Shown: piece by piece, positions 1 through 10,477 of the stretch
Numbering within the stretch: position 1 is the stretch's first letter
Layout of the letters: each line of letters opens with the position of its first letter
Assembly (NCBI RefSeq): GCF_029873635.1
Contig: NC_080423.1
Location: 101,184,991-101,248,990, forward strand
DNA length: 64,000 nucleotides
Direction: 5' to 3'
Source: Malania oleifera
Lineage: Eukaryota > Streptophyta > Magnoliopsida > Santalales > Ximeniaceae
The notes under the pieces: generated by a model
What the model was told of the DNA's origin: nothing
What the model saw: the letters and a program-made list of their open reading frames with translations, nothing else
Databases searched by the model: none
Translations under genes and position numbers: made by a program

Positions 1-1218
1 TGCGGTTATAATGTTCCCCCCTATATATAAAAATACCGTGACTGGATCACTACTTGAGCTTCCTGCCATTTGGATCGGCGATCGGGAAATAAAACAAACC
101 TACGCAAGACAAAATTGTATGTATAAGTGATGTGTAAATGAGACGAAATAAGTAATAATTATAAACCAAATAGATGTATACAAATTCTAATGAATGAATG
201 AACTTAGAGTTTGGACCTAACTTTCCCAGAAAGAAAATAAATAGATGAATTCAGCGTCTATGAATAAACAACATGAATATGTATTGATTTTCCCCATATG
301 ACATATTCTTCAGATTTTCCCAAAATTGTAATTCAACTTAGAATTCAAAGAACTATGAAATGGTGCTCTTAAGAGTATTTTTTCCAAAATGGTACTTCGT
401 ACTCTGCCTCATTATGGGTTGGGTTGCCACTTAATTTGAAGTTCAATTTTGTTAAGTAGCCTTTTGAGGATTCATTGCTAATCCAAACACCCATACTCAA
501 AGGAGTTGAAGGGATCTTTTGGAAAAATGCTACTTAGAACGCATAACATCCCGATTCATGAAATGGGAATGGGATTGTCTTATGGCAAGTGCTTTAAAAT
601 GTAAACACTGCATTTATATCGATATATTGGTGAAAAATACATAAATTCAGGGAGGAAAAAACTCAATACTATTCTCCTTTAATAATGTGACCTTTTAGCT
701 ATCATCTCTACAGTGTTCTCAGTCAGCGTCATCGACGATGACTAGTTGAGGCCGGTTTCGCCCTCGTACCGTTGGATCTTTAATGGTGCTCTGTCGACTG
801 TGGCCTCCTCAAGCACCCCGCACCCTAGGATGTTATACATATGGGACTTTTTTCATGGAATTTTTTATTTTAATTTGATCCCTAAGGAACCGCATTTTTT
901 AGAACTCCTGCACCTACCAAATAACTCGGATAATCCAACTAATTGTCTTCTGCTACTTCAGGATTCTAATGATGGTCAGCTGTTTAAGCACCTTTCTTTT
1001 TTGGCAGTTTATGTGCAGTGTAGGAGTTGCCTCTATTTTAATATTCGTTAAAGTCATTGTTCTATTACATAGGATGGACTAATGACAGAGGATGGGTGAG
1101 ATAACCTTTATAGCTAGCACTGTGATTCTGTGAACATTGCCTCTGTGTATGTGATTTTGGGTGAATTAGAATTGAGTAGATTGTTGGAAACCAAGTAGTA
1201 CGCTTGTCAGTATTGGTA

Positions 1219-1399
1219 AACAAAATATAACAGAAATTTAGGCTATGAGCTTGGAGAACTAAGAAAACTCTTCACTCGAAGAGAACTTGTCAAACCTTGC
1301 CCACATGATCATCTTAGTCTAGGAGAGGGAGAACTCATTGATGTCCAAATAGCAATTCACATTATAGCTGGATTCTTGAGTAGGCAGACAAAGAGGTAA
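1219..1399 (+). other. possible isolated exon or gene relic, unknown
   Basis: An open frame of about 60 codons reads through GELRKLFTRRELVKPCPHD and IAIHIIAGFLSRQTKR, with ordinary amino-acid composition unlike the AT-rich DNA around it. It ends in TAA directly after AGAG; the GTAATA there could act as a splice donor. There is no partner exon nearby and the family was not recognised. It may be a decayed exon or chance. Confidence 0.2.
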
Positions 1400-1687
1400 T
1401 AAATTTTATTTTATTTTCATAACCTACACACACACATTCCCAAAGCAACATTTTTTTCATAGCCTACACACACACATACATATATATAAGTATGGAAAAA
1501 ATCCCACTCGAAATACTAGTGTCAAAAACAAGTTTTAACATTCTTCTCGAGATGGGTTAAAATTGGAGTCTCATGTATGAGAGAGAGATTATTGGAATTA
1601 TTGTGAAAGGTACTAATAATCAATTATTAAGTATTTGGAAAGATTTATCCTATGAGTTAGTTTTTGAAATTGAGAAGGCGTAGCATC

Positions 1688-1692
<5 letters not shown>

Positions 1693-1728
<36 letters not shown>
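1693..1728. repeat. (AT)n microsatellite
   Basis: An uninterrupted AT dinucleotide run of about 36 bp. Confidence 0.95.
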
Positions 1729-1731
<3 letters not shown>

Positions 1732-1908
1732 TCATTGTGCTGTGCTGGCCCTAATTTTTTTTTTTATTAGTTTTTTGAAGAACCAATTCATAAATATAAA
1801 AATAAAATAAAACTATTTAGTTAAAGATTAGAAAAGTGAACAAGAAAACATATTATATAAATATGTTTCTTTATGTGGTCATTTTTTTGTTCTAATTTTC
1901 AATTTTTA

Positions 1909-1910
<2 letters not shown>

Positions 1911-1953
<43 letters not shown>
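1911..1953. repeat. (AT)n microsatellite
   Basis: An uninterrupted AT dinucleotide run of about 43 bp. Confidence 0.95.
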
Positions 1954-1955
<2 letters not shown>

Positions 1956-2842
1956 CAATAATATAATATTTTTAACACATTTTCAATTGTCATATAAAGA
2001 AATATTTTATTATAAAATAAATTTGGATAGTACAACAATTAATTAAAATAATTATAATAAATTGTTTCTTCTTAATAATATTTTTATTATATATTATTTG
2101 TAATTTTATTTTTTAATTATATATTTAAAATATCAATTGATTTAAAAATAATACATAAGTATTATTTAATTAAAAAAATTAACTTATATTAATTTTCATA
2201 AATATTAACCAAACATATTGTCAAATTTTAATTTTTCAACTAGTCCTAAATTAACTGGTGAAAAGAAAAGAATAAAGGGAAGAGAAAAGCCTAAAGATGT
2301 GTTCGATGTTTAGAAAATAATTCTCAATTTTCAGATTCTTCTTTTGTACATTATAAAAAATATCACATATTTTTTTTTTACTTCTTTAACATTAATATAA
2401 GAGTCAGAATTTTTTTAAAAAAATTTTCAACATAATTATTAATAACCCGAAAAATAAGGTATAAGATCGTAGGATCTTATATATATGACAATACAATTTA
2501 TAATTAGAATGTGCACTCACATTAACTCAAAGTATCAATTAAAACCATACAATTTGCATGTTATGTTCACAACTTTAGTGGATGTGCCCAATTATATTAA
2601 AAACAGTAGAAGAAAATTTAAGAATTGAATAACAAAATTTCACACTTTTAAAGTAAACCATATGATCTAATTATAATTGCACAATTATATTCAAAAGAGT
2701 AAAAGGAAATTCAACATATTTAGTGAGTGGGGGAAACTTCAACAATTTATAGGGCACCAAACATAATGCATTTTACAATGAAATAACAATCATAAAAAAA
2801 ATAAATAAATATTAAACAATAGTTTGAATGGAAAAAATAACA

Positions 2843-2950
2843 TATTATCAGCAAAAAATTAAATTCAAATACCCAACCAATGAATGAAATACAAATAAAA
2901 TATTATCAGCAAAAAAATTAAATTTAAATACCAAAACAATGAAATACAAA
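2843..2950. repeat. 58-bp tandem duplication
   Basis: Two adjacent imperfect copies, both starting TATTATCAGCAAAAAA, begin at 2843 and 2901. They contain the same AAATACAAA-type ending and differ by a few substitutions and short indels. Confidence 0.8.
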
Positions 2951-3115
2951 CCCTCAGTAATGTTTGTCTACGAATCTTTTAACACAAATCACAAACTCTT
3001 TCTCGGATTATCAAAGCTTTCGATGAAATCAAAATAATGTAAAAATGTAAGCACTGAACATAAAAAACATAACTTACCCCATCTCCTTATATATATTTCG
3101 ATTTGATAAAGCCTG

Positions 3116-3192
3116 CAACGGTCACCTGCTCCGGCTCTCTTCAACGGTCACCTGCTCCGGCTCCCTTCAACGGTCACCTGCTCGGCTTCTGC
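3116..3192. repeat. 26-bp unit in three tandem copies
   Basis: The unit starts CAACGGTCACCTGCTCCGGC and occurs at 3116, 3142 and 3168; the third copy has lost one C and diverges at its end. It is GC-rich in an AT-rich setting and lies directly upstream of the palindrome cluster. Confidence 0.9.
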
Positions 3193-3250
3193 AACAGGTA
3201 CTCTGTTCGCGCAAGAAAGGAGGAAGAACGGGCGAGGTTAAACTGAAGCA

Positions 3251-3574
3251 AATCTCACTACTTGGAGTAGCGAGATTTGCCACGTGTCGAGAGCCGGGTG
3301 GAGTTAATTCAAAAGGCCGTGGCAGAGCATTAATTATCCCATTAAAATCTCGCTACTTGGAGTAGCGAGATTTTCCACGCGTCAAATGGTGGTTGGCAGA
3401 GATTTACCACGCGTCGAAAGCAACTGGCAGAGCATTAATTCTCCCAATTAAATCTCGCTACTTGGAGTAGCGAGATTTGTGCTTTACGAAAAATAAACCC
3501 TAGTGACACGTGTAAATATCGCTACTTGAAGTAGCGAGATTTGGTTAAAAGTCGCTACTTGGACTAGCGAGATT
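3251..3574. repeat. cluster of five near-identical short palindromes
   Basis: Five copies of a hairpin-like sequence occur at 3251-3277, 3346-3372, 3451-3477, 3515-3541 and 3550-3574. Each has arms AATCTCGCTACT and AGTAGCGAGATT around a 3-nt spacer, usually TGG. Copies 2 and 3 have perfect 12-bp arms; the others carry one or a few changes. Spacers are partly repeated as well: GGCAGAGCATTAATT occurs twice, and the sequence CCACGYGTC follows the 3' arm of several copies, giving CACGTG G-box cores at 3281-3286 and 3507-3512. No open frame covers the cluster. Confidence 0.92.
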
Positions 3575-3584
3575 ACGTCAGCGT

Positions 3585-3610
3585 CATTCTGGGAAATACT
3601 TCCCAGAATG
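3585..3610. repeat. perfect 11-bp inverted repeat
   Basis: Arms CATTCTGGGAA (3585-3595) and TTCCCAGAATG (3600-3610) flank ATAC. It lies just after the palindrome cluster and is unrelated to it in sequence. Confidence 0.85.
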
Positions 3611-3662
3611 AGGTATTATTTAATATATTTTTTAAAAAAAAAGTTAAAACGGGAAAAAACTC

Positions 3663-5012
3663 GAAGATTGAAACCTACTTTAAGGTTTCAAAACATTGAA
3701 TAGTCTAAATTAAAAAAAGATAATTCAAACTTTCCTATACAATTTGACAAAAAGACAAATTATGAAAAGGGTATTAGCATTCCAAAAATTAAATATTGAT
3801 GTTTATGAAATTCGTAATTCCTTATTTGGGAGTATAGTGTGAAGGTTGAAATTTATTTTTAGATCCGTTTAAAACTCAAAAAATATTAAGAAAAGGAAAT
3901 ATATATATATATATATAGGAATCTCATTTCATGTTTGATTATCAAGGAAAATGTGAAAGAAAGTCAAAAATATATTAAATTTATAAACAAAAATTTGACT
4001 TTAGACATCATTAGTATTTTAATTTTTCAAATTTTTAGTCATATTAAATTACTTAGCGCATGTACCAAATTTTATGTTTAGGAGCTTTAGCTCTGCATAA
4101 AAAAAAGTAAGAAACAAAACTAATATTTGTCAAACAATTAATATTGCTAGCCTTTCATAGATCTCTTTTGCTTTGATTTCAATTGTTGAAATAAATTTTA
4201 GGAAAAAAACTAGTTTTCTTCAAAAGTCTATTGACTTAGTTTGGGAAAGAAACCATTTTTCACATCCTTGCTAGCTATTTTGTTGATGCAATTTTTGAAT
4301 GAGATTAGATGCTGCTCCCATACATCCAACTTAAAAATAAAAGGGTGCTCAAGTCAATTAAGGATTTTGGAGGGTGATGAAAGGATTAGTCATGGGGACA
4401 AGTCTTACCTTCTAGTGTGTAATCCTATCCTAGCTTGATCCACATAGGTCTAATAAATTCTTCCCATATCAATTGCCTCCTGCTCTTAGTTCAGTTTAGC
4501 CTATGCCTATGGGAGCAAACTTCTAGAGTTCATCTCTTCATGCGACAACACGTTTAATTACCATACTTCATGTTTGTTTTGTGAAATGAAATGACTGAGA
4601 TGTGGCTGGCCGAAATAAAAATGAAAATATAAATAGAAAATATAAATAAATATATTCAATTTCATTTCAATGAACAATCTACCAAATGAATACCGATGAT
4701 TTACTCAAAATACATGAATCTAACTTTTTTTAATTACTAACATTGTAACTGTTTGATCACAAATATGGTCATCTAGATGTTTTTTTATGTGCATACTTTA
4801 AATTACTTTTAGGACAAAACACACGCACTTCTTAAAAGTTAAAACTGACAAAATCTCTCTAAATTTTATTTTTAGACACTTATACCCTAATATTAATTTA
4901 CTCACAAGCCCAAAAAGAGAATAAGAGCCGATTTAGTTCTGAAAAACTTTCTCTATTTTCTAATTTTAAATTTTCCAAAAAATTATAAAATGTTTAGCTT
5001 ATTTTTTAATTT
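3663..5012. repeat. segmental duplication, copy A, with DUF247 exon relic
   Basis: This segment matches 36093-37350 along most of its length, starting at GAAGATTGAAACCTACTTTA and ending within CTTATTTTTTAATT; small indels separate the copies. Both copies contain GAGCTTTAGCTCTGCAT (4081-4097 here), which also occurs in exon 2 of the DUF247 gene near 34083, with similarity on both sides. Read on the minus strand it is therefore a decayed piece of a DUF247 gene (about 4050-4200). The open frame at 4241-4438 lies in the duplicated DNA but is not preserved as a frame in the other copy, so it is not called as a gene. Confidence 0.8.
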
Positions 5013-5368
5013 CTCAAAATTCGCATTAAAAAGATAGAAAGTGAAGAATTTGTTTAAGTGTAAAATAACATTTTATTTTTATATTTCAAAATGATCACAA
5101 ATAAGTAATTGATTTTTTCTAATTTTTCAAAATGTACATAAAGTAATACCAATTGTGGGACTTGAATTTGGATTTGTATGAATTTAGATTAAACTCTATA
5201 TATAATTCATACAAATTGAAAGTCAATATTTCTGAATTCCATACTTTCATTAAAAATAAAAGTATTTCAATAAATATATAAAGTTAAAACTGATTCTTTT
5301 ATTCATTTTTCTTGTATACATGCACTTTAAAATGAATCATCAAGAATTTAAATCCTTTCTTGAGCAAT
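5013..5368. other. AT-rich flank of copia-1, no gene seen
   Basis: Continues the DNA beyond the duplicated segment up to the copia-1 target site. No coding or repeat signal was recognised. Confidence 0.5.
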
Positions 5369-5373
5369 CTACA

Positions 5374-5734
5374 TGTTTTTTGTCCCACATTGGTAGAATA
5401 GTTCTATATTGGTAGAAAAAGTTGTTTTGAATTTTTTCTTTGTTTGTCCCACATTGGTGAGAAGTGTTTTTGGGACTTGAAATTGAAGTTATATAAAGAG
5501 TTCAACTCTCCATTTGTAAAACACACCTCAAAGTTATACCATGTCAAGAAGTAGTGGATTGATCGCCCGTGCCCGAGGACGTAGGTAATTCTGCACCGAA
5601 CCTTATTAAATTCTTGTTTTGTTCTTTTTACTATCTTTTATTATTAGTTTCTGTATTTGTTTTAGTTCTTTATATTTTCAATAACATTAGTTGCAGTACT
5701 GGTGTTTGGCACAAGTGGGGTGTCTGGCACAACA
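5374..5734 (+). repeat. copia-1 5' LTR
   Basis: Starts TGTTTTTTGTCCCACATTGG next to the CTACA target site and ends GGCACAACA. It is clearly homologous to 33009-33334 from AGTTKTTTTGAA onward, including a TATATAAAG TATA-like box at 5490-5498. The phrase TTTGTCCCACATTGG occurs twice within it, suggesting a small internal duplication that the 3' LTR lacks. Confidence 0.85.
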
Positions 5735-5754
5735 ATTGATATCAAAGCTAGGTT
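5735..5754 (+). promoter_or_regulatory. copia-1 primer-binding site (initiator-Met tRNA type)
   Basis: ATTGATATCAAAGCTAGGTT directly follows the LTR and is a decayed form of the usual plant Copia TGGTATCAGAGC site. Confidence 0.75.
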
Positions 5755-5983
5755 GAATAGTATCGATACAGAGGTGTTCCTCGGTTGGATCTTTGATTTC
5801 ATGTTTGATGCCTAAGCAAACCTTTATCTAAGCAAGTGCTTAGAGACCACTGCGGTTCAGTCGCTCCCTGAAGGTTAGCCTAGTTATAGTGGAATTTCAG
5901 AGGATAAATAGAGTAAACATAGTTGGTACGTACTATTCATCTTAGGCTTTTTGCTTTATTGGTTGCTATTGAATATATAGAAG

Positions 5984-7028
5984 ATGGTAGATACTAGTAC
6001 AGCAGTAAAAGAAACTTTGTCCACACGAACTCCAACCCCTTTAGCTTCGACATCATCATCAAAGATGATAGCTAATGCTCAGTTTGAGGTGGAGAAATTT
6101 GATGGTACCAATAATTTTGGTATGTGGCAATGTGAGGTGATGGACATCTTGTATCAGCAGGAGTTAGATATTGCTTTGGATGATAAACCAGTGGATATGG
6201 ATGACAGAGATTGGGAAAAGATCAATCGTTAGGCATATGGTACGATTCCTCTATGTCTCGCTAAAAATCAGAAATATTGTATTATAAGGGAGACATCTGC
6301 AAAGAAATTATGGAAGACATTGGAAGATACATTTATGACTAAGAGTCTGGAAAATCGGCTCTATTTGAAAAAGAAATTATTTCGCTTCCATTATCAAATG
6401 GGTATTTCAATTAATGACCACATAAATGCTTTTAATAAAATTTTGGCTGATTTGTTAAATTTGGATGAAAAGGTGAAAGATGAGGATAAAGTCATATTGT
6501 TATTGAATTCTCTCCCTGATGATTATGAACATTTGATAACCACTTTATTGTATTGAAAAGATAAAGTTACTTTTGATGTCACTTGTAATGAATTAATTAG
6601 TACTGAATGCAGAAAGAAGGATCAGAGGGTCCATAAGGAAACAACAGAAGCACTAACAATAAGGGGACGTTCTCAGAGTCGTAAGCCTAGAAGGAGGAGT
6701 AAATCTCATGGGAGACCTGCTAAAGATGAATGCGCCTTTTGTCGAGAGAGAGGACATTGAGAGAAAGATTGCCCTAAATTATAGTAGAAGAATAAGGGCA
6801 AAGCACATTCTAATGTCAATATTGCCAATGATGATGGAAGTGAGTCAGATTTTTCTTTTGTTGGAATATCTTCGTCACATTATTTTGATGAGTGGATTTT
6901 GGATTCTGGTTGTTCCTATCACATGTATCCCAATAGGGAATGGTTTTCTAATTTTGAAGAATTAGATGGTGGGGTTGTTTTTATGGAAAATGATAATACA
7001 TGTAAAACAACAAGAATAGGGTCAATAT
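5984..7028 (+). pseudogene. copia-1 gag and protease remnant
   Basis: One frame from the ATG at 5984 gives a Copia gag (FEVEKFDGTNNFGMWQ near the start; DHINAFNKILADLLNL and LLNSLPDDYEHLI in the UBN2-type gag domain), a CCHC zinc knuckle beginning CAFCRERGH that contains a stop, and the protease motif WILDSGCSYHMYPN near 6900. Stop codons at about 6230, 6554 and within and after the zinc knuckle break the frame. It is cut at 7028 in the middle of the protease by the Sirevirus insertion and resumes at 16179. The open frame 6708-6965 is out of register and is a shadow. Confidence 0.88.
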
Positions 7029-8704
7029 TATTGACCTTATAGGTCACACCCGATTTTGATAATGACAAATACTTGTTGTATTTGATGGTTATCTAAGGAT
7101 ATATGCAGGTATATAATTGGCAGATCAAAATGATGGCATATGAAGTAGAGCTTAAAGACCTTGAAGACCATATTTTTGTTGTATTTTAAATTCATTTTAA
7201 GTAATGCGGACCATTCAGTACAAATTTCACCTGATTGATCGAACCACGCGAAATTGGAAAATTGTCTTTAAGACCCTCAATACGGTCGACCGAACTCTCA
7301 GTTCAATTTTTCAATGGTCGACCGAACTATGTTACTTGGTCAACCGAACCTTAAGTTCGGTCAACCAGTGCTCTCGGATTAGCGATATTTACCGAGGTTA
7401 AAACACCTTTAAAAAATTATTAACCTCAATTAATTTTTTTTAAAAAAAGACTAATATGTCCTCAACGATTATAATTTTGGGGAACTCTATATATACCCCT
7501 TTATTAGAAAAAATTAGTCACTAATTAGCATCCTAATTAGCAAAAATTCTATGAAATTCAAAAATCTCATATACTCATTTTGAAGCCTTCTACACTCACT
7601 CTTGTTATTTCTTATTGCTAAAATCTCTTTTTAAGTGTGTGCTTGAGTGCTCTTATGATTGAGCTATTGCTTTCTCTTGTTTGGTTGATTGAGATTATTT
7701 TCTTTGAGAGCAAAGCTTTAAGCTTTTCCTAGGAGACTTTATTGATAAGTATTCCTTAGGAAAACTTCATTGAGCTTTTAAGTTTCACATTTTCATTACA
7801 ATAACTCAAGGAGTTCACATTGTATTTTGGTTGCTAAAAATACTTCTCAAATCATTTTCAAATATCTCTTGTGGTTTACTTTGAGAAAAATATTTGTTGA
7901 GATATTTTCTTATGTGCTAAAGGTCTTTGTAGCAATATCCTTTGATTGATATTATCATCTTGAACACAAAGATCAAATCATTTTTATACACTAAATCTGA
8001 ATATCTCTTGAGGTTTATATTTTGATAAAAACACTTGTTGAGATATTTAAGGTGTGCTTGTGATCTTCATTGCTGCATTGTGATTGAGAATGTTATTTTG
8101 ATATGAAGATCCTATCATTTATACTCTCACGCACTGATTGCAATTTTTGTATAAATATTTGAGAGTAGACACTTAAGCCACATTGAGCTTACTTTATCAT
8201 ATCATTCGGTGGTGTATTGATTAGATTGGTACATAATCTGCTTAGATAAGAAGCATACTTGTTGTACGCAAATTTGTTTGAGAAATCTGTTGTATTCTAG
8301 GCATGGCCTGAGGGGGCGGTAATCCAACCAGGTAAGAATTGGTTGTAAAGGTTGAGGTCAGCCCTATGCTAATTGACCTAGTTGTTTAGGTACCGCTCCA
8401 CCCGTTAGGTAAATCTTATAGTGGTAATCCTTGTGCTTGTTAGCCAAGGCTGGGACATAGGCAGTTTACCGAACCTCAATAACATTTATGGGTGTCATCT
8501 CTTATTTACCGCTTTCTGGTGCATGCTTGGATAATTTTATTGTGCGATTTAATTTCCCCTACATATTTAAATTGATTTAATTTATCTGCATTAGATTGAC
8601 CATAAGGTTGTGTAATACTACTATTAGGAGATTAACCTAGGGCATTAAATTTGAAAATACCAATTCACCCCTCCCCCCCTTTTAGGTTCACGGTAAAGCT
8701 AACA
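7029..8704 (+). repeat. Sirevirus 5' LTR (internally deleted)
   Basis: Starts TATTGACCTTATAGG (decayed TGTTAACC) and ends GGTAAAGCTAACA. Compared with the 3' LTR it lacks about 420 bp (equivalent to about 14265-14690), with the break near 7210. A pyrimidine tract CCCCTCCCCCCC lies near the end. A 379-bp stretch (7924-8302) is identical to 15400-15778 while the DNA on either side differs by roughly 10 percent. Confidence 0.9.
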
Positions 8705-8722
8705 ATTGGTATCAGAGCCACG
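8705..8722 (+). promoter_or_regulatory. Sirevirus primer-binding site
   Basis: ATTGGTATCAGAGCCACG begins right after the LTR; TGGTATCAGAGC is complementary to the 3' end of plant initiator-Met tRNA. Confidence 0.92.
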
Positions 8723-8760
8723 TAGCATAGACTCAATAGTTAATTTGCAAAAGATCTTAG

Positions 8761-9903
8761 ATGGTTCATAGCACCGTGACCCCTTTCCCTGAGGGATCAT
8801 CTTCAACATGACCTCCAGTTTTCAATGGTGTTAATTAGACCTTCTGGAAATAGAGGATGCGCACCTACCTTCAAAATATAGATTGGAAAGTGTGGAGGGT
8901 TGTCTTTAAGGGAAATTATGTTCCTATGAAAATAATGGGTACAACTAGAGTTCCTAAAACTGAAGAAGAACATAATGATGATAACATGAAAGTTGTTAGT
9001 TTAAATGTCACTACTATGAATAATCTGTATTGTGGTCTTAATGTGAATGATTTTAATAGAGTAATGGCATGTACTACTGCAAAAGAAATCTGGGATAAAT
9101 TAGAAGTCACATATGAAGGTAGTGGGGATGTAAAAGATAGTAGGATAGATATGTTGACTGGTGAATATAAAGCCTTTAGGATGAATGTAGGTGAATTCAT
9201 TCAGAGCATGTACACTAGATTCGCATACATTATAAACTCATTGCATGCATTAGGAAAGACCTACCCTACATACGAGATGATTAGGAAGATCCTTAGAGGT
9301 CTGTCTCCTATTTGGGAAGTAAAGGCTACGGCCATTTTTTAGGGTAGAGACCTTAAGGCCATGACTCTAGATAAATTGATAGATTTCTTGGTTACCTATG
9401 AATTAACTATAAATGAGAGACTCAATGAACATAATATGGCGAAAAAGGTGACTGCATTGAAAACTTCCACTAATACATCTAGTGAATGCAGGGAACCTGA
9501 CTTTGAGGATGATATGGTCATGCTAACTAGAAAATTCAGCAGATTCTTCAAGAAGAATAGAAAACCATACAAAAGATATAGGGATTCTGCATCTGATAAG
9601 GGAGAGTCGAGTAAAAGAAAGGACAAGTCAAATGCTCCTATATGTTATAACTGCAACAAGGTTGGGCATATCAAGTCAGATTGCCCACTATTGAAAAAGG
9701 ATGCTAGGAAAAAGAAGAAAGCTATGAAAGTAGGCATTTCATGGGATAAACTAAGTAGCAGTGACTCAGACTCAGACCGCGGCGACTCAGAGGTTGCTAA
9801 TCTGTGCTTGATGGCACATGATGATGAGGTATCGTATTCTTGCTCTTTATCTTCATATTATTCTTCTGATGATTGTGAATCTGATAGCATGCCTACTTTT
9901 TGA
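8761..9903 (+). pseudogene. Sirevirus gag remnant
   Basis: Frame opens at ATG 8761 (MVHSTVTPFPEGSS). Three internal stops precede 9361, after which it is open to 9903. It contains a gag core (MACTTAKEIWDKLEVTYEG; KILRGLSPIWEVKA), a CCHC knuckle CYNCNKVGHIKSDCP near 9643-9687, and an acidic Ser/Asp-rich C-terminal tail with VANLCLMAHDDE, typical of Sirevirus gag. Role in the intact family: nucleocapsid that packages element RNA. Confidence 0.88.
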
Positions 9904-10477
9904 TAATTGCAATTTGAATATATTTGTGTCTCTAAACTGTTGAATAAAATGACCAAATAAAATGATGATTTGAAAAAGAAATGTGAAAATTGGTCAAAAT
10001 TTTTTGGAATTGCAAAAACCTCTCATGCTTCGATTTTTAAAAAAAAAAAAAAAAAAAGATTTGACTATTGCTGAACTTGAGAGAAAATTAAAGGATAGCT
10101 CAAAATTTGTTTTTAAATTCACTGAGGGCCAACACAATTTTGAAAAACTACTTGGAGCCCAAAGAAATTCTCTTAGTAAAGAGGGTCTTGGTTTTAATGG
10201 CGTTGAGAATGTTAGACAACTTAATCTTTACTTGGGACATTTCACTCGTGAATCAAAATCTCAAATCCCACCTAAAGATCCTAAGTGTAGAATGAAATGT
10301 TTTAAATGCAAACAAATCGGTCACATTCAATTTGATTGCCCACTTAGAAATAGACTTGTAAAAATTAGAAAGGTGTGGGTAGTTAAGGGTGATCCAGTCA
10401 CTAACTCCCATGGACCCAACAGAATTTGGGGACCAGTGTCAGTTACTTAGTCTATCTTGTTGGTGTGCTTGAGATCG
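9904..10477 (+). pseudogene. Sirevirus gag-pol linker with second zinc knuckle
   Basis: A frameshift separates this from gag, close to a 19-A run at 10039-10057. The frame 9983-10450 contains a second CCHC motif, CFKCKQIGHIQFDCP, at about 10298-10342. In related elements a coiled-coil-like segment and a second knuckle precede the protease. Confidence 0.8.

Larger units (their letters stand above)
1..2842. other. AT-rich stretch without a recognisable gene
   Basis: No coding exon could be supported here apart from one weak candidate frame at 1219-1399. The longest open frame (746-1051, +) has no recognisable motif and low-complexity composition. The stretch is strongly AT-rich, with homopolymers and two long AT dinucleotide runs, as expected for plant intergenic DNA or old transposon remains. 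Confidence 0.6.

Noticed and set aside
746-1051. 101-codon open frame on the plus strand
   Set aside because: No recognisable motif, aromatic-rich AT-driven composition, no splice partner and no promoter context.
3251-3574. A CRISPR-like array because of regularly repeated palindromes
   Set aside because: Spacing is irregular (35-105 bp), spacers are themselves partly repeated, there are no cas genes, and the context is a plant genome.
4241-4438. 65-codon open frame starting MGKKPFFTSLLAIL
   Set aside because: The duplicated copy at 36660 has indels that break the frame, so it is not under coding constraint.
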